From Bacteroidales bacterium UBA5072 (GTDB lineage: Bacteria > Bacteroidota > Bacteroidia > Bacteroidales > UBA10428), in the NCBI GenBank assembly GCA_002415855.1, contig DIAS01000040.1, positions 35,937 to 99,936 of the forward strand: a stretch of 64,000 nucleotides of DNA, written 5' to 3'. Made by a program: the position numbers and the translations under genes. A model generated the notes under the pieces. It saw nothing but the letters and a program-made list of their open reading frames with translations. It was not told the origin of the DNA and searched no databases. This document shows, piece after piece, positions 37,264-45,829 of this stretch; the stretch's first letter is position 1, and every line of letters starts with the position of its first letter.

Positions 37264-38793
37264 ATGAATCCCTGGATCTTATTGCTCATCGTTGTTGTAT
37301 ACTTCAGCCTGTTGATTCTTATCTCCATTATTACCAGCCGGGGCGCCGATAATGCTTCCTTTTTCATTGGTAACCGAAAATCCCCCTGGTTTCTTGTGGC
37401 GTTTGGCATGATCGGGGCATCTATTTCAGGTGTTACTTTTATTTCGGTTCCCGGAGAGGTCGGGGCAAGCGCTTTTTCATACCTGCAGCTTGTTTTCGGC
37501 TATTTTGCAGGTTATATGATTATTGCCAATGTATTGCTGCCGTTGTATTACAGGATGAAGCTTTCTTCCATTTATGTGTATCTCAACCATCGGCTGGGAT
37601 TGCACAGTTATAAAACCGGGGCTTTCTATTTTCTGCTCTCCAGGGTTATCGGCTCTTCCTTCAGGTTGTACCTTGTTGCACTGGTCATCGACAGTTTTAT
37701 CCTGTCGAAGATGGGCATTCCCTTCTGGCTTACGGTGCTTATCACCATCGGGCTTATTTATGTGTACTCATTCAAAGGAGGTATCCGGACAATCGTTTAC
37801 ACCGACACCTTCCAGACTTTTTTTCTCATCCTCGGTGTTATTCTGTCGATTGTGCTGATCACCAAAGAGCTTCACCTTAACCTGGCCGGTTTAATCAACA
37901 GCATCGGCTCCAGCCGCTATTCCGAGATCTTTGTCTGGGATTGGAGACCGGGTAATAACTTCTTCAAGCATTTTCTAAGTGGCATGTTTATTTGCATCGT
38001 CATGACCGGGCTCGATCAGGATATGATGCAAAAGAACCTGAGCTGCAGGAACATCCATGATGCAAAGAAGAATATGTACTGGATGAGTTCTTTGCTGGTT
38101 CTTGTCAATGTCCTGTTTCTGTCACTGGGTGCTTTGCTTTACCTTTATGCCAACTCAAAAGGAGTCATTGTGGAGAATTTCCACAACCCGGGTATTGTGC
38201 AGGACTGCCCGATCGGGCTTAAATATCCCGGTGTGGAGGGCATGCAGTGCAGTGGCACCGATCAGCTCTTCCCCTTCCTGGTTTTCAATTACCTGCCTCC
38301 TGTAGTGGGTTTCGTTTTTATCATGGGACTTCTGGCAGCAGCATATGCAAGCGCGGATTCTGCACTTACCGCGCTCACAACTTCGTTCTGCATTGACTTC
38401 CTGGGTTTTAAAGAGGACAATCAGCGGATGCGTACACGGAATATGGTGCATGTCGGTTTTGCACTTCTTTTCTTCATTGCCATCATCTTATTCAAGGTAC
38501 TGAATAATGAAAGCGTCATCAACGCCCTGTTCAAAATAGCCGGGTATACTTACGGACCTTTGCTGGGGATGTTTTCATTCGGTATACTTACCCGTTACCA
38601 GATCAGGGATAGGATTGTACCGTATGTGTCGGTAATTGCACCGGTCCTCTGCTACTTTCTCGATAAGTACTCAGAACAGTTGTTCTGGGGATATAAGTTT
38701 GGATTTGAATTGCTGATTATTAACGGATTGATCGTATTTGCGGGACTTTATCTAACCCGGAGGAAGAAGATACATGGAACAAACATCGATTGA
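37264..38793 (+). CDS. Sodium:solute symporter family protein
   Basis: A 509-residue membrane protein of the SSS family with about 13 transmembrane helices. The start is the ATG at 37264 (MNPWILLLIVVVYFSLLILI), since the open frame to a TTG at 37147 adds non-conserved sequence. Family features include DNASFFIGNRKSPWFLVAFG near the N-terminus and GMIGASISGVTFISVPG, then AAYASADSALTALTTSFCID. The transported solute (sugar, myo-inositol, sialic acid or proline among family substrates) cannot be decided. The gene converges with the M3 peptidase gene at 11 bp. Confidence 0.9.
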   Translation: MNPWILLLIVVVYFSLLILISIITSRGADNASFFIGNRKSPWFLVAFGMIGASISGVTFISVPGEVGASAFSYLQLVFGYFAGYMIIANVLLPLYYRMKLSSIYVYLNHRLGLHSYKTGAFYFLLSRVIGSSFRLYLVALVIDSFILSKMGIPFWLTVLITIGLIYVYSFKGGIRTIVYTDTFQTFFLILGVILSIVLITKELHLNLAGLINSIGSSRYSEIFVWDWRPGNNFFKHFLSGMFICIVMTGLDQDMMQKNLSCRNIHDAKKNMYWMSSLLVLVNVLFLSLGALLYLYANSKGVIVENFHNPGIVQDCPIGLKYPGVEGMQCSGTDQLFPFLVFNYLPPVVGFVFIMGLLAAAYASADSALTALTTSFCIDFLGFKEDNQRMRTRNMVHVGFALLFFIAIILFKVLNNESVINALFKIAGYTYGPLLGMFSFGILTRYQIRDRIVPYVSVIAPVLCYFLDKYSEQLFWGYKFGFELLIINGLIVFAGLYLTRRKKIHGTNID

Positions 38794-38804
38794 CAAGCCG
38801 GTTC

Positions 38805-40907
38805 TTATTTCAGCCCGCTGCGAACCAGCAAAGGTTCAATCGAGGCTTCCTGTCCCCTGAACCGTTTATAGAGTACCATCGGATCTTCGGTACCTCCGCG
38901 CGACAGAATATTTTCGCGGAATGATCTGGCGGTAGTCCTATCATATATTCCGTTCGCCAGAAAAAGTGAAAATGCATCGGCATCAAGCACTTCGGCCCAT
39001 TTATAACCATAATAGCCGGCAGCATAGCCTCCGCTGAAAATGTGGGCAAAACCCGTACTGAAATTGCATCCATCCACAGCCGGGAATATCTCAGTGGGGG
39101 CCATGGCTGCCTTTTCGATTTCAGCGACTGATGTATCCATTGAATCACGGAGCGTATGCCAGGCCATGTCGTCCAAACCAAAGCTGATTTGCCGGATGAA
39201 CGCGTAACCGCTGTTATAATTTCTGCTCTTCAGCATATTCCCGAGCAATTCATCGGGAATCCTTTCCCCGGTTTCATAATGAACTGCCACCTGGTTGAGC
39301 CATTCCTTCTGCTCAGCCCAGTTTTCCATAATTTGCGACGGCAGTTCTACAAAATCGCGGTATACATTGGTACCGGCCAGGCTCTGGTAGGTACAATTGC
39401 TGAAAATGCTGTGCAATGCGTGACCAAATTCGTGCAGGAAGGTCCTGACCTCATCATAGGTCAGCAGGGATGGTTTCGATTCAGTGGGTTTGGTAAAATT
39501 GAGCACCAGTGAAACATGCGGCCGGGTATTCTGGTTCCCGAGTTTGTGCTGTTCCTGGTAGTTCGTCATCCAGGCTCCTCCCTGTTTGCTTTCGCGCGGG
39601 AAATAATCGATGTACAGCAAAGCCAGGAAAGAACCGTCTTCATCAAAAATCCTGTAGGTTTTTACCTCGGGGTTGTAAACCGGAATTGTGGTATCGGCCT
39701 GAAAAGTTATCCCGTAAAGTTTTCCGGCGAGGTTGAAAATACCTGCTTCCACATTTTCAAGCCGGAAATAAGGTTTTATCATCTCATCCGTAAAGGAAAA
39801 CTTTTCATTCTTCAGTTTCTCGGAAAAATAGGTCCAGTCCCACCGCTGAAGCGTAAAGTCAGCATCTGTTCTGCGGGCAAAAGCCTGGACTTCGGCATAC
39901 TCCTTCAGAGCAGCAGGCTTTGATTCCCTGAGCAGATCAGCGAGAAACGAATTCACCCTGGCGGAGGATCCGGCCATCCTTTCTTCAAGAACATAATCGG
40001 CATAGGTTTGGTAGCCCAGAAGACTGGCCAATCTTTGCCTGAGGTTGACAATCTTCCGGATTATTTCCTGGTTGTCCTTGTCATTCAATTTAAAACACCG
40101 CGAGTTGTATGCACGGTATAACTCTTCACGAAGTTTACGGTTATCGGAAAACTTCATAAAGGGCTGGTAACTTGGGGCTTTCAGTGTAAACAACCAGCCG
40201 GTAAGGTTCCGGTCTTTGGCCTCCAAAGCTGCAGCTTCTATTACATAGTCGGGTAATCCTGCCAGATCATGCTCATCGGAAATATTCAGCTGGTAGGCGT
40301 TGGTTTCATCGAGAAGGTTCTCCTCAAATTTCAAGGTGAGCGTGGAAAGCTCGGCGGTTACCTTCCTGAACTCACCCTTGGCTTCAGGGCTCAGGTTGGC
40401 TCCGTTCCTGACAAACCCCTTGTAGGTATCCTCGAGGAGCTTTGTCTGCTCCTGATCGAGCCCCAGTTTCTCACGTGCATCATAAACAATCCTTACCCTT
40501 GCAAAAAGCCGTTCATCCAGGGTAATGTCATTATAATAGTCTGTAAGCATGGGTGAAACCTCCTGTGCTGTCTTCTGGATTGCTTTGTTTGTTTCTGCCG
40601 AATTGATATTGAAAAAGATCAGTTCGAGGCGTTTTAACTTATAATTCAGGAGCTCAAGTGCTTCAATTGTATTTTGAAAAGTGGCGGTCTCCAGTGCTTT
40701 GGATATCTTCTTAAGTCCTGCCCTGGCTTCCTCGATAGCAGCTTCAAAAGCAGGCTTATAATCTCCGGTGTCAATCCGGTCAAAAGGAACGGATTGCAGG
40801 GGTGTATTAAAGTCGATCATTAGCGGATTATCTGTTTTAACATTTTTTGATGAACACGAAATTAAGAATAACACTGAAATAGCCAGTGGTACAATTGCTC
40901 CTTTCAT
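38805..40907 (-). CDS. M3 family metallopeptidase (peptidyl-dipeptidase Dcp type), lipoprotein
   Basis: A 700-residue zinc peptidase with a lipobox LISC near residue 18, so anchored in the envelope. The zinc motif HEFGH is at residues 492-496 (His492, Glu493, His496), followed by the conserved SLAGTNVYRDFVELPSQIME region that contributes the third ligand. Length matches bacterial Dcp / oligopeptidase A. Expected reaction: release of dipeptides from the C-terminus of short peptides. The extracytoplasmic location is typical for Bacteroidota versions. Promoter region borders hypE. Confidence 0.94.
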   Translation of the reverse strand: MKGAIVPLAISVLFLISCSSKNVKTDNPLMIDFNTPLQSVPFDRIDTGDYKPAFEAAIEEARAGLKKISKALETATFQNTIEALELLNYKLKRLELIFFNINSAETNKAIQKTAQEVSPMLTDYYNDITLDERLFARVRIVYDAREKLGLDQEQTKLLEDTYKGFVRNGANLSPEAKGEFRKVTAELSTLTLKFEENLLDETNAYQLNISDEHDLAGLPDYVIEAAALEAKDRNLTGWLFTLKAPSYQPFMKFSDNRKLREELYRAYNSRCFKLNDKDNQEIIRKIVNLRQRLASLLGYQTYADYVLEERMAGSSARVNSFLADLLRESKPAALKEYAEVQAFARRTDADFTLQRWDWTYFSEKLKNEKFSFTDEMIKPYFRLENVEAGIFNLAGKLYGITFQADTTIPVYNPEVKTYRIFDEDGSFLALLYIDYFPRESKQGGAWMTNYQEQHKLGNQNTRPHVSLVLNFTKPTESKPSLLTYDEVRTFLHEFGHALHSIFSNCTYQSLAGTNVYRDFVELPSQIMENWAEQKEWLNQVAVHYETGERIPDELLGNMLKSRNYNSGYAFIRQISFGLDDMAWHTLRDSMDTSVAEIEKAAMAPTEIFPAVDGCNFSTGFAHIFSGGYAAGYYGYKWAEVLDADAFSLFLANGIYDRTTARSFRENILSRGGTEDPMVLYKRFRGQEASIEPLLVRSGLK

Positions 40908-41089
40908 GATTCCGGGTATTAAAGAGCATGCAAGATAACAGTTTGTCCCTTAGAAAAACAAATACAATGCAATTATGTTGACATGATTTTCGTCAGCCTT
41001 TCCGTTATTGCATGCGGGTTTAAGGGCTGATGGCAAATGTCATCCTCATTCGTTTCCTTTTTATCTATATTTACCAAAACAAATTGATC

Positions 41090-42103
41090 ATGAACAAGAC
41101 CATTCTTCTCGGGCATGGCAGCGGAGGATTGATGACCAGCGATCTGATCAGGGATAACTTTGTTAAGCACTTCAACAACCCTCTTCTCAACGTACTGACC
41201 GATTCCGCAGTGACACAGATAGGCGAAACGACCGTGGCCTTTACCACCGACTCCTTTGTAGTGGATCCGGTCTTTTTTCCGGGTGGTGACATTGGTAAGC
41301 TGGCCGTTTGTGGTACCGTAAATGACCTGTCTGTTTCGGGTGCAAAACCTCTTTTTCTGAGCGCCGGATTCATACTGGAAGAAGGATTTCCACTGGATGA
41401 TCTGGAAAGGATCGTCCACTCCATGGGGCAGGAAGCCCTGAAGGCCGGGGTTCAGATCATTACCGGCGACACCAAGGTGGTTAAAAAAGGTCAGTGCGAC
41501 AAGATTTTCATCAATACAGCCGGGATAGGATTAATTGAAAAGCGATATGCGAGCATTTCCAGGGGTAAGCTCATCAGACCGGGAGACAAGATCATCGTTA
41601 ACGGATACCTGGGTGATCATGAAATTGCCATCCTGTCGGCACGCGAAAACCTGATGTTTGAGGAACCCGTAATTTCCGATGTCACCTCGCTGAACGGACT
41701 GATTTCCTCCCTGCTGGAAACCGGGCTTGAAATCCGGTTTATGCGCGACATTACACGCGGCGGGCTTGCCACGATCCTGGCGGAGGTTGCCTCATCACTG
41801 AAACATGGTGTACTGATTGATGAGCAGTTGATCCCTGTCCGGGAACAGGTCAACGGTCTTTGCGAAATATATGGATTTAATCCTTTGTACCTGGCCAATG
41901 AAGGGAAGGTTCTGATGATCGTTGCCCCTGAATCAGCCGAGCTTGCCATAAAAATGATGCAACGGTATGATACAGGTAAAGAAGCCCGGATGATCGGGAC
42001 GATTACTTCGGATAATCCCGGCAAAGTATTGATGAAATCCGTGATCGGAGGTACAAGGATCATCGACAGGCTGGCAGGGGAACAGCTTCCCAGAATTTGC
42101 TGA
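41090..42103 (+). CDS. hypE: [NiFe]-hydrogenase maturation protein HypE
   Basis: A 337-residue AIR-synthase-like protein. In [NiFe]-hydrogenase maturation it dehydrates a carbamoyl group on its C-terminal cysteine to make the cyanide ligand. The start is the ATG at 41090 (MNKTILLGHGSGG), since the ATP-binding GHGSGG motif should be near the N-terminus. The C-terminus is PRIC with Cys337, the diagnostic carbamoylation site, which rules out a plain selenophosphate synthetase. It leads a hypE-hypA-hypB run. hypC, hypD and hypF are not in the window. Confidence 0.95.
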   Translation: MNKTILLGHGSGGLMTSDLIRDNFVKHFNNPLLNVLTDSAVTQIGETTVAFTTDSFVVDPVFFPGGDIGKLAVCGTVNDLSVSGAKPLFLSAGFILEEGFPLDDLERIVHSMGQEALKAGVQIITGDTKVVKKGQCDKIFINTAGIGLIEKRYASISRGKLIRPGDKIIVNGYLGDHEIAILSARENLMFEEPVISDVTSLNGLISSLLETGLEIRFMRDITRGGLATILAEVASSLKHGVLIDEQLIPVREQVNGLCEIYGFNPLYLANEGKVLMIVAPESAELAIKMMQRYDTGKEARMIGTITSDNPGKVLMKSVIGGTRIIDRLAGEQLPRIC

Positions 42104-42123
42104 ACATTCTCAAGGTTTTACAC

Positions 42124-42462
42124 ATGCATGAATTTTCAATAGTGCAAGGTATTGTCGGGATAGCCCTCGAATCGGCACGCAAACATAATGCCGGACACAT
42201 TTTTGCAGTAGAGGTAGAAGTCGGGCAAGCCTCCGGGGTCGAAAAAGAGGCCATGGAATTTGCCTGGGAGGCGGCCGGAAAGGGGACCATACTTGAAGGG
42301 GCCAGGCTTGTCCTTAAGGTGATACCGCTGCAGGTTGCCTGCCGTAATTGCCTAACGCCCTATCAGCCCGCTGAGCTTTTTGATCCCTGTCCGGTTTGCG
42401 GCGAGGTGAATCCGGAGGTTGTTGCAGGTAAGGAATTGCGGGTTGTTGCCATTGAGGTTTAA
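42124..42462 (+). CDS. hypA: Hydrogenase nickel incorporation protein HypA
   Basis: A 112-residue nickel metallochaperone. It starts MHEFSIVQGIV with the nickel-binding His2; the ATG at 42124 is therefore chosen over an upstream in-frame start at 42097. The zinc site is formed by Cys73, Cys76, Cys89 and Cys92 (CRNC and CPVC). It would pass nickel with HypB to a [NiFe]-hydrogenase large subunit or to urease-like targets. It is 20 bp after hypE and 71 bp before hypB. Confidence 0.96.
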   Translation: MHEFSIVQGIVGIALESARKHNAGHIFAVEVEVGQASGVEKEAMEFAWEAAGKGTILEGARLVLKVIPLQVACRNCLTPYQPAELFDPCPVCGEVNPEVVAGKELRVVAIEV

Positions 42463-42533
42463 CAATTGACTGAACTGATTATAGCTGTTTTATATTACCT
42501 TTATCGTCAATTTGTTTTCAATACAGACTCACC

Positions 42534-43328
42534 ATGTGCGAGAATTGCGGATGCGGCGAAGGGGGACCAGGTTATACCCTGATCAATCCGGCAGGAGAAC
42601 CCCACCATGATCATGATCATGATCACCCTCACAGTCATGATCATGATCATACACACGGACACCTGCATACACATGAACATCAGCGAATCAGGATCGAAGC
42701 CGACGTGCTTCAGCAGAACAACCTGTTGGCACAGCGCAACCGGGGTTATTTTGAAGCCAGGAATATTCTGGCGCTAAACCTGGTCAGCTCTCCAGGTTCG
42801 GGAAAGACAACAATCCTGGAGCGCACCATTACCTTACTCCACGGGCTGCAGGTGTATGTAGTCGAAGGCGATCAGCAGACCTCCCTCGATGCTGACCGGA
42901 TCCACGCGACCGGTGCACCCGTGATACAGGTGAATACCGGGAACGGATGTCACCTCGATGCAGAAATGGTGCATGCTGCCTTGAAGTCATTGCAGCCAAA
43001 AGATAAGGCCCTGCTGATCATCGAGAATGTGGGCAACCTGGTCTGCCCTGCACTGTTCGATCTGGGGGAGCAATACCGGATCGTTATCATCAGCGTCACC
43101 GAAGGTGAGGACAAGCCGCTTAAATATCCAAACATGTTCCAGGGTTCGCAGCTTTGCCTGATCAACAAAACCGACCTGTTGCCCCATGTTGATTTTAGCG
43201 TGGAGAAACTAAAGACATATGCCCGCAGGGTAAATCCCGACCTGTTATTTTTTGAATTGTCAGCGAAAACCGGGGAAGGATTTGGTGAGTGGGTAGCATG
43301 GATAAAGGAAGCACGGAGCTGGGAGTAG
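42534..43328 (+). CDS. hypB: Hydrogenase nickel incorporation GTPase HypB
   Basis: A 264-residue GTPase for nickel delivery. The N-terminus has the high-affinity nickel motif CENCGC (Cys2, Cys5, Cys7) followed by a long His/Asp-rich tract (about residues 23-52) that may store nickel. The GTPase domain has the P-loop SSPGSGKTT, then VVEGDQQTSLDADRI and the NKTDLL base-recognition motif. The domain order and length are normal. The nucleotide sequence of the His tract is a degenerate CATGAT repeat. It ends about 200 bp before the [FeFe]-hydrogenase module. Confidence 0.97.
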   Translation: MCENCGCGEGGPGYTLINPAGEPHHDHDHDHPHSHDHDHTHGHLHTHEHQRIRIEADVLQQNNLLAQRNRGYFEARNILALNLVSSPGSGKTTILERTITLLHGLQVYVVEGDQQTSLDADRIHATGAPVIQVNTGNGCHLDAEMVHAALKSLQPKDKALLIIENVGNLVCPALFDLGEQYRIVIISVTEGEDKPLKYPNMFQGSQLCLINKTDLLPHVDFSVEKLKTYARRVNPDLLFFELSAKTGEGFGEWVAWIKEARSWE

Positions 43329-43423
43329 CAGCGACAGCATGAGCCTGCAACCCGCAACCCACAACATGTTCAACCCAATTTCCCCTCGTCCCTAATTTAG
43401 AATCAATATATATTACCACAACG

Positions 43424-43473
43424 TAACATTTACTGTTATTCAAATAACAATAAAACTGTTATTTTTGTAACAG
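43424..43473 (+). promoter_or_regulatory. Operator-like dyads and -7 element upstream of the hydrogenase module
   Basis: TAACA (43424-43428) and TGTTA (43434-43438) are followed by the perfect dyad TGTTATTcaAATAACA (43434-43449) and a second dyad CTGTTAtttttgTAACAG (43456-43473). The second dyad contains TATTTTTG (43460-43467), a match to the Bacteroidota -7 element TAnnTTTG. A regulator bound here would cover the promoter. The TGTTA-N6-TAACA arrangement resembles CRP/FNR-family or Rex-type sites, which control hydrogenase genes in other bacteria. The regulator is not identified. The leader to the ATG at 43532 is about 60 nt. Confidence 0.5.
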
Positions 43474-43531
43474 AATTTTTAGGATTTACGTATGATTGCG
43501 TTTACCGGATGGGTTTTAATCGGGGCATAGA

Positions 43532-43876
43532 ATGAAGATAGCTGAAATTGCCGGCATTACAAATGGCAGGGTGATATGTGGGGACGAATTGTTGGATCAT
43601 GAAATTACCCATGCATTTTCATCCGACTTGTTAAGCGATGTATTAACCGTAAACAGGGTGGGTATACTGCTGATCACCGGGGTAGCCAATCTTCAGACCA
43701 TCCGGACCGCAGAAATGGCAGAGGTAATGTGTATTCTGCTGGTACGTAACAAAAGAGCCAGCCAGGAAATGATTGGCCTGGCAAAAAATCTCGGGTTGGT
43801 GATCCTCGAGAGTCCGGGATCGATGTTTGCTGCAAGCGGCAAACTTTATCAGGGCGGGATCAGGCCGCTTTATTAA
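43532..43876 (+). CDS. DRTGG domain protein (copy 1)
   Basis: A 114-residue stand-alone DRTGG-domain protein. Family relatives occur beside CBS domains, in phosphotransacetylases and next to hydrogenase or HPr-kinase-like genes; the biochemical role is not established. Visible features are the N-terminal MKIAEIAGITNGRVICG, the HAFSSDLLSDVL block shared with the second copy at 45830, and a C-terminal SGKLYQGG loop. It is the first gene after the dyad-containing promoter, followed after 41 bp by the RsbW-like ATPase. Probably a cytoplasmic ligand- or partner-binding component of the module. Confidence 0.8.
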   Translation: MKIAEIAGITNGRVICGDELLDHEITHAFSSDLLSDVLTVNRVGILLITGVANLQTIRTAEMAEVMCILLVRNKRASQEMIGLAKNLGLVILESPGSMFAASGKLYQGGIRPLY

Positions 43877-43917
43877 AATATCCTGGTTTATGACACAACC
43901 ACAACTGCCGGAGCAGG

Positions 43918-44352
43918 ATGAAAGAAATGAAATTTGAATATCTGATTGAAGGGGGTGATTTTATCAGGGCCGGTCATGCATCAAGCGATATCAAAAAGAT
44001 TCTCAACCAGCTGAACCTTGACCCGGCTATTGTCAGACGCATAGCCGTTTCCATGTATGAAGCCGAGGTAAATGTTGTGGCACATGCATTCCGGGGAGTG
44101 ATGAAAGTTAACATCAATCCGGAAAGAATTTTGGTGCTTGTGGAGGATGAAGGACCCGGAATACCAGATATTGCCCAGGCCATGCAGGAAGGATATTCTA
44201 CGGCTTCGGACAAAGTGCGTGAAATGGGATTTGGTGCAGGCATGGGATTATCCAACATGAAAAAAAATACGGACATTCTTGATATCCATAGTGCTATAAA
44301 CAGGGGTACTGTAGTGAAAATGACCACCTTCACGAAATCCGGAGCGTCATGA
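43918..44352 (+). CDS. Anti-sigma-factor-like ATP-binding protein (RsbW family)
   Basis: A 144-residue GHKL-type ATPase domain without a histidine-kinase dimerisation domain, as in RsbW/SpoIIAB serine kinases. The N box is MYEAEVNVVAHA, the G1 box is DEGPGIPDI and the G2 box is GFGAGMGLSNMKK; a terminal GTVVKMTTF strand completes the fold. Related proteins phosphorylate an anti-anti-sigma partner or bind a sigma factor. No STAS partner or sigma gene is seen nearby, so its target is unknown. Its stop overlaps the start of the hydrogenase-like gene by 4 bp (ATGA), indicating translational coupling. Confidence 0.85.
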   Translation: MKEMKFEYLIEGGDFIRAGHASSDIKKILNQLNLDPAIVRRIAVSMYEAEVNVVAHAFRGVMKVNINPERILVLVEDEGPGIPDIAQAMQEGYSTASDKVREMGFGAGMGLSNMKKNTDILDIHSAINRGTVVKMTTFTKSGAS

Positions 44353-45707
44353 GCAGTGCCTTTCATCATGCATTAAAGATCGAGGAAGAGGTGTGCACAG
44401 GCTGCACACATTGCATTCAGGCTTGCCCTACTGAGGCCCTCAGGGTCAAAGGCGGTAAGGCACGGCTGATTGCGGAAAGATGTGTCGATTGCGGGGAATG
44501 TATGCGGGTTTGTCCGGTCAATGCCATTAAGGTAGAGGAGGACGATTTTACCAAGATTCTTGATTTTGAACACAGGGTTGCAATTGTGCCATCGGTCTTC
44601 ATTGGCCAATTCGCGCGTAACATCGCCACCCGTAAGATATACAGCGGCATGCTCGAGGAAGGGTTTACCCATGTTTACGAAGCTGAGCATGGTTCCGGTA
44701 TCCTAATTGATTTGATTAACAAATATCTGGCTGATCATCCCGGAACCCGTCCCGTGATCTCTTCTTTTTGCCCGGCTATCGTGCGCTTGATTCAGGTCAG
44801 GTTTCCCTCCCTTGTGGGTAATTTGATGCCCTTTAAAGCGCCGCTCGATCTGGCCGCCATTTCATTCCGGAAGAAGCTGACTGAACAGGAAATACCGGAA
44901 AAAAATGTCGGGGTATTTTACATCACACCATGTGCAGCTAAAATTGCTGCTGTAAAAAGTCCCGTTGGTGAGGAAACCTCCCCCTTCAACGGGGTCATCA
45001 ACATGAACACCTTATACAGTAAAGTATTTTCGGTAATCAAACGGGAAGAAAAAAGCTTCTGCATTGTTCCCGAAAAAGAACAGTTATTGCCTGAGGAAAT
45101 GGAATGGACACTCACAGGTGGTGAAGCCAGGCATATCCATGGCAGGTGTCTTTCAATTGACGGGATCAGCAATGCCATCGAATTCCTGGAAAGATTGGAG
45201 AACGGTACACTCGGCAACTTCGACTTCCTGGAAATGCGTGCATGCGATAAAAGCTGCGCCGGGGGCATACTCTCGTCCACAAACCGGTTTCTGGTATCGG
45301 AACGCTTACACAAACGTGCCGAACAATATTACATCGACAAAGGCAACGGGAAGATCTTTAACAACAAGACCATTACCCTTTACAAGGATTATGTGATCGC
45401 CAATGCTTCGCTCCATGACATTGAACCCAGGTCGATCATGAAGCTGGATGAGGACATGGTGCTGGCCATGAAGAAAATGCAGAAGATCCAGAAGATAAAA
45501 GGCTATCTGCCGGGAATCGATTGTGCAGCCTGCGGTGCTCCTGGCTGTCGGGCCCTTGCTGAAGATGTTGTTCAGGGACGTGCCCGTACCAGTGACTGCG
45601 TCTTTGTGGCCATTAAGGTCAAGGGCGGTGAAACCATGAGTCAGGTGGCTGAGTATACCGAGGAGATCTGGGGCAGGAACAGGTTTAAAAATATGCTGCC
45701 GGAATGA
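44349..45707 (+). CDS. Ferredoxin plus degenerate [FeFe]-hydrogenase-like protein, putative sensor (HydS-like)
   Basis: A 452-residue multi-cluster protein. N-terminal 2[4Fe-4S] ferredoxin: Cys16/19/22/26 and Cys45/48/51/55. The [Fe-only] hydrogenase large-subunit domain spans about 70-375. L1 reads SSFCPA (Phe140-Cys141) where catalytic enzymes have TSCCP. L2 reads TPCAAK with Cys195, lacking the usual Met and Glu. L3 reads RACDKSCAGG with Cys299 and Cys303. The four cluster-binding cysteines are thus kept, while the proton-relay Cys is replaced by Phe. A C-terminal CAACGAPGC...C motif (Cys392/395/400/417) adds a PF04060-type [4Fe-4S] site. Probable sensor or electron-transfer protein, not an active hydrogenase. 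Confidence 0.85.
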   Translation: MSSAFHHALKIEEEVCTGCTHCIQACPTEALRVKGGKARLIAERCVDCGECMRVCPVNAIKVEEDDFTKILDFEHRVAIVPSVFIGQFARNIATRKIYSGMLEEGFTHVYEAEHGSGILIDLINKYLADHPGTRPVISSFCPAIVRLIQVRFPSLVGNLMPFKAPLDLAAISFRKKLTEQEIPEKNVGVFYITPCAAKIAAVKSPVGEETSPFNGVINMNTLYSKVFSVIKREEKSFCIVPEKEQLLPEEMEWTLTGGEARHIHGRCLSIDGISNAIEFLERLENGTLGNFDFLEMRACDKSCAGGILSSTNRFLVSERLHKRAEQYYIDKGNGKIFNNKTITLYKDYVIANASLHDIEPRSIMKLDEDMVLAMKKMQKIQKIKGYLPGIDCAACGAPGCRALAEDVVQGRARTSDCVFVAIKVKGGETMSQVAEYTEEIWGRNRFKNMLPE

Positions 45708-45829
45708 AAAATGGACAGGGAAACAAAGAGCTGAGTAGATCGGTTGACCAAGTGATTGGTTGATGAAGAGGTGATTAAAAAATGAATGATGCAAGGCCGG
45801 CCCTTGTGACTGGCCGAAAATAAAAAAAT

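Noticed and set aside
41090..42103. Selenophosphate synthetase instead of HypE
   Set aside because: The C-terminal PRIC tail with Cys337 and the hypA-hypB neighbours identify HypE.
44349..45707. Second catalytic [FeFe] hydrogenase
   Set aside because: The relay Cys is Phe, the L2 Met and Glu are missing and L3 is not MACPGGC; only the cubane ligands remain, so a sensor-type or electron-transfer role is more likely.
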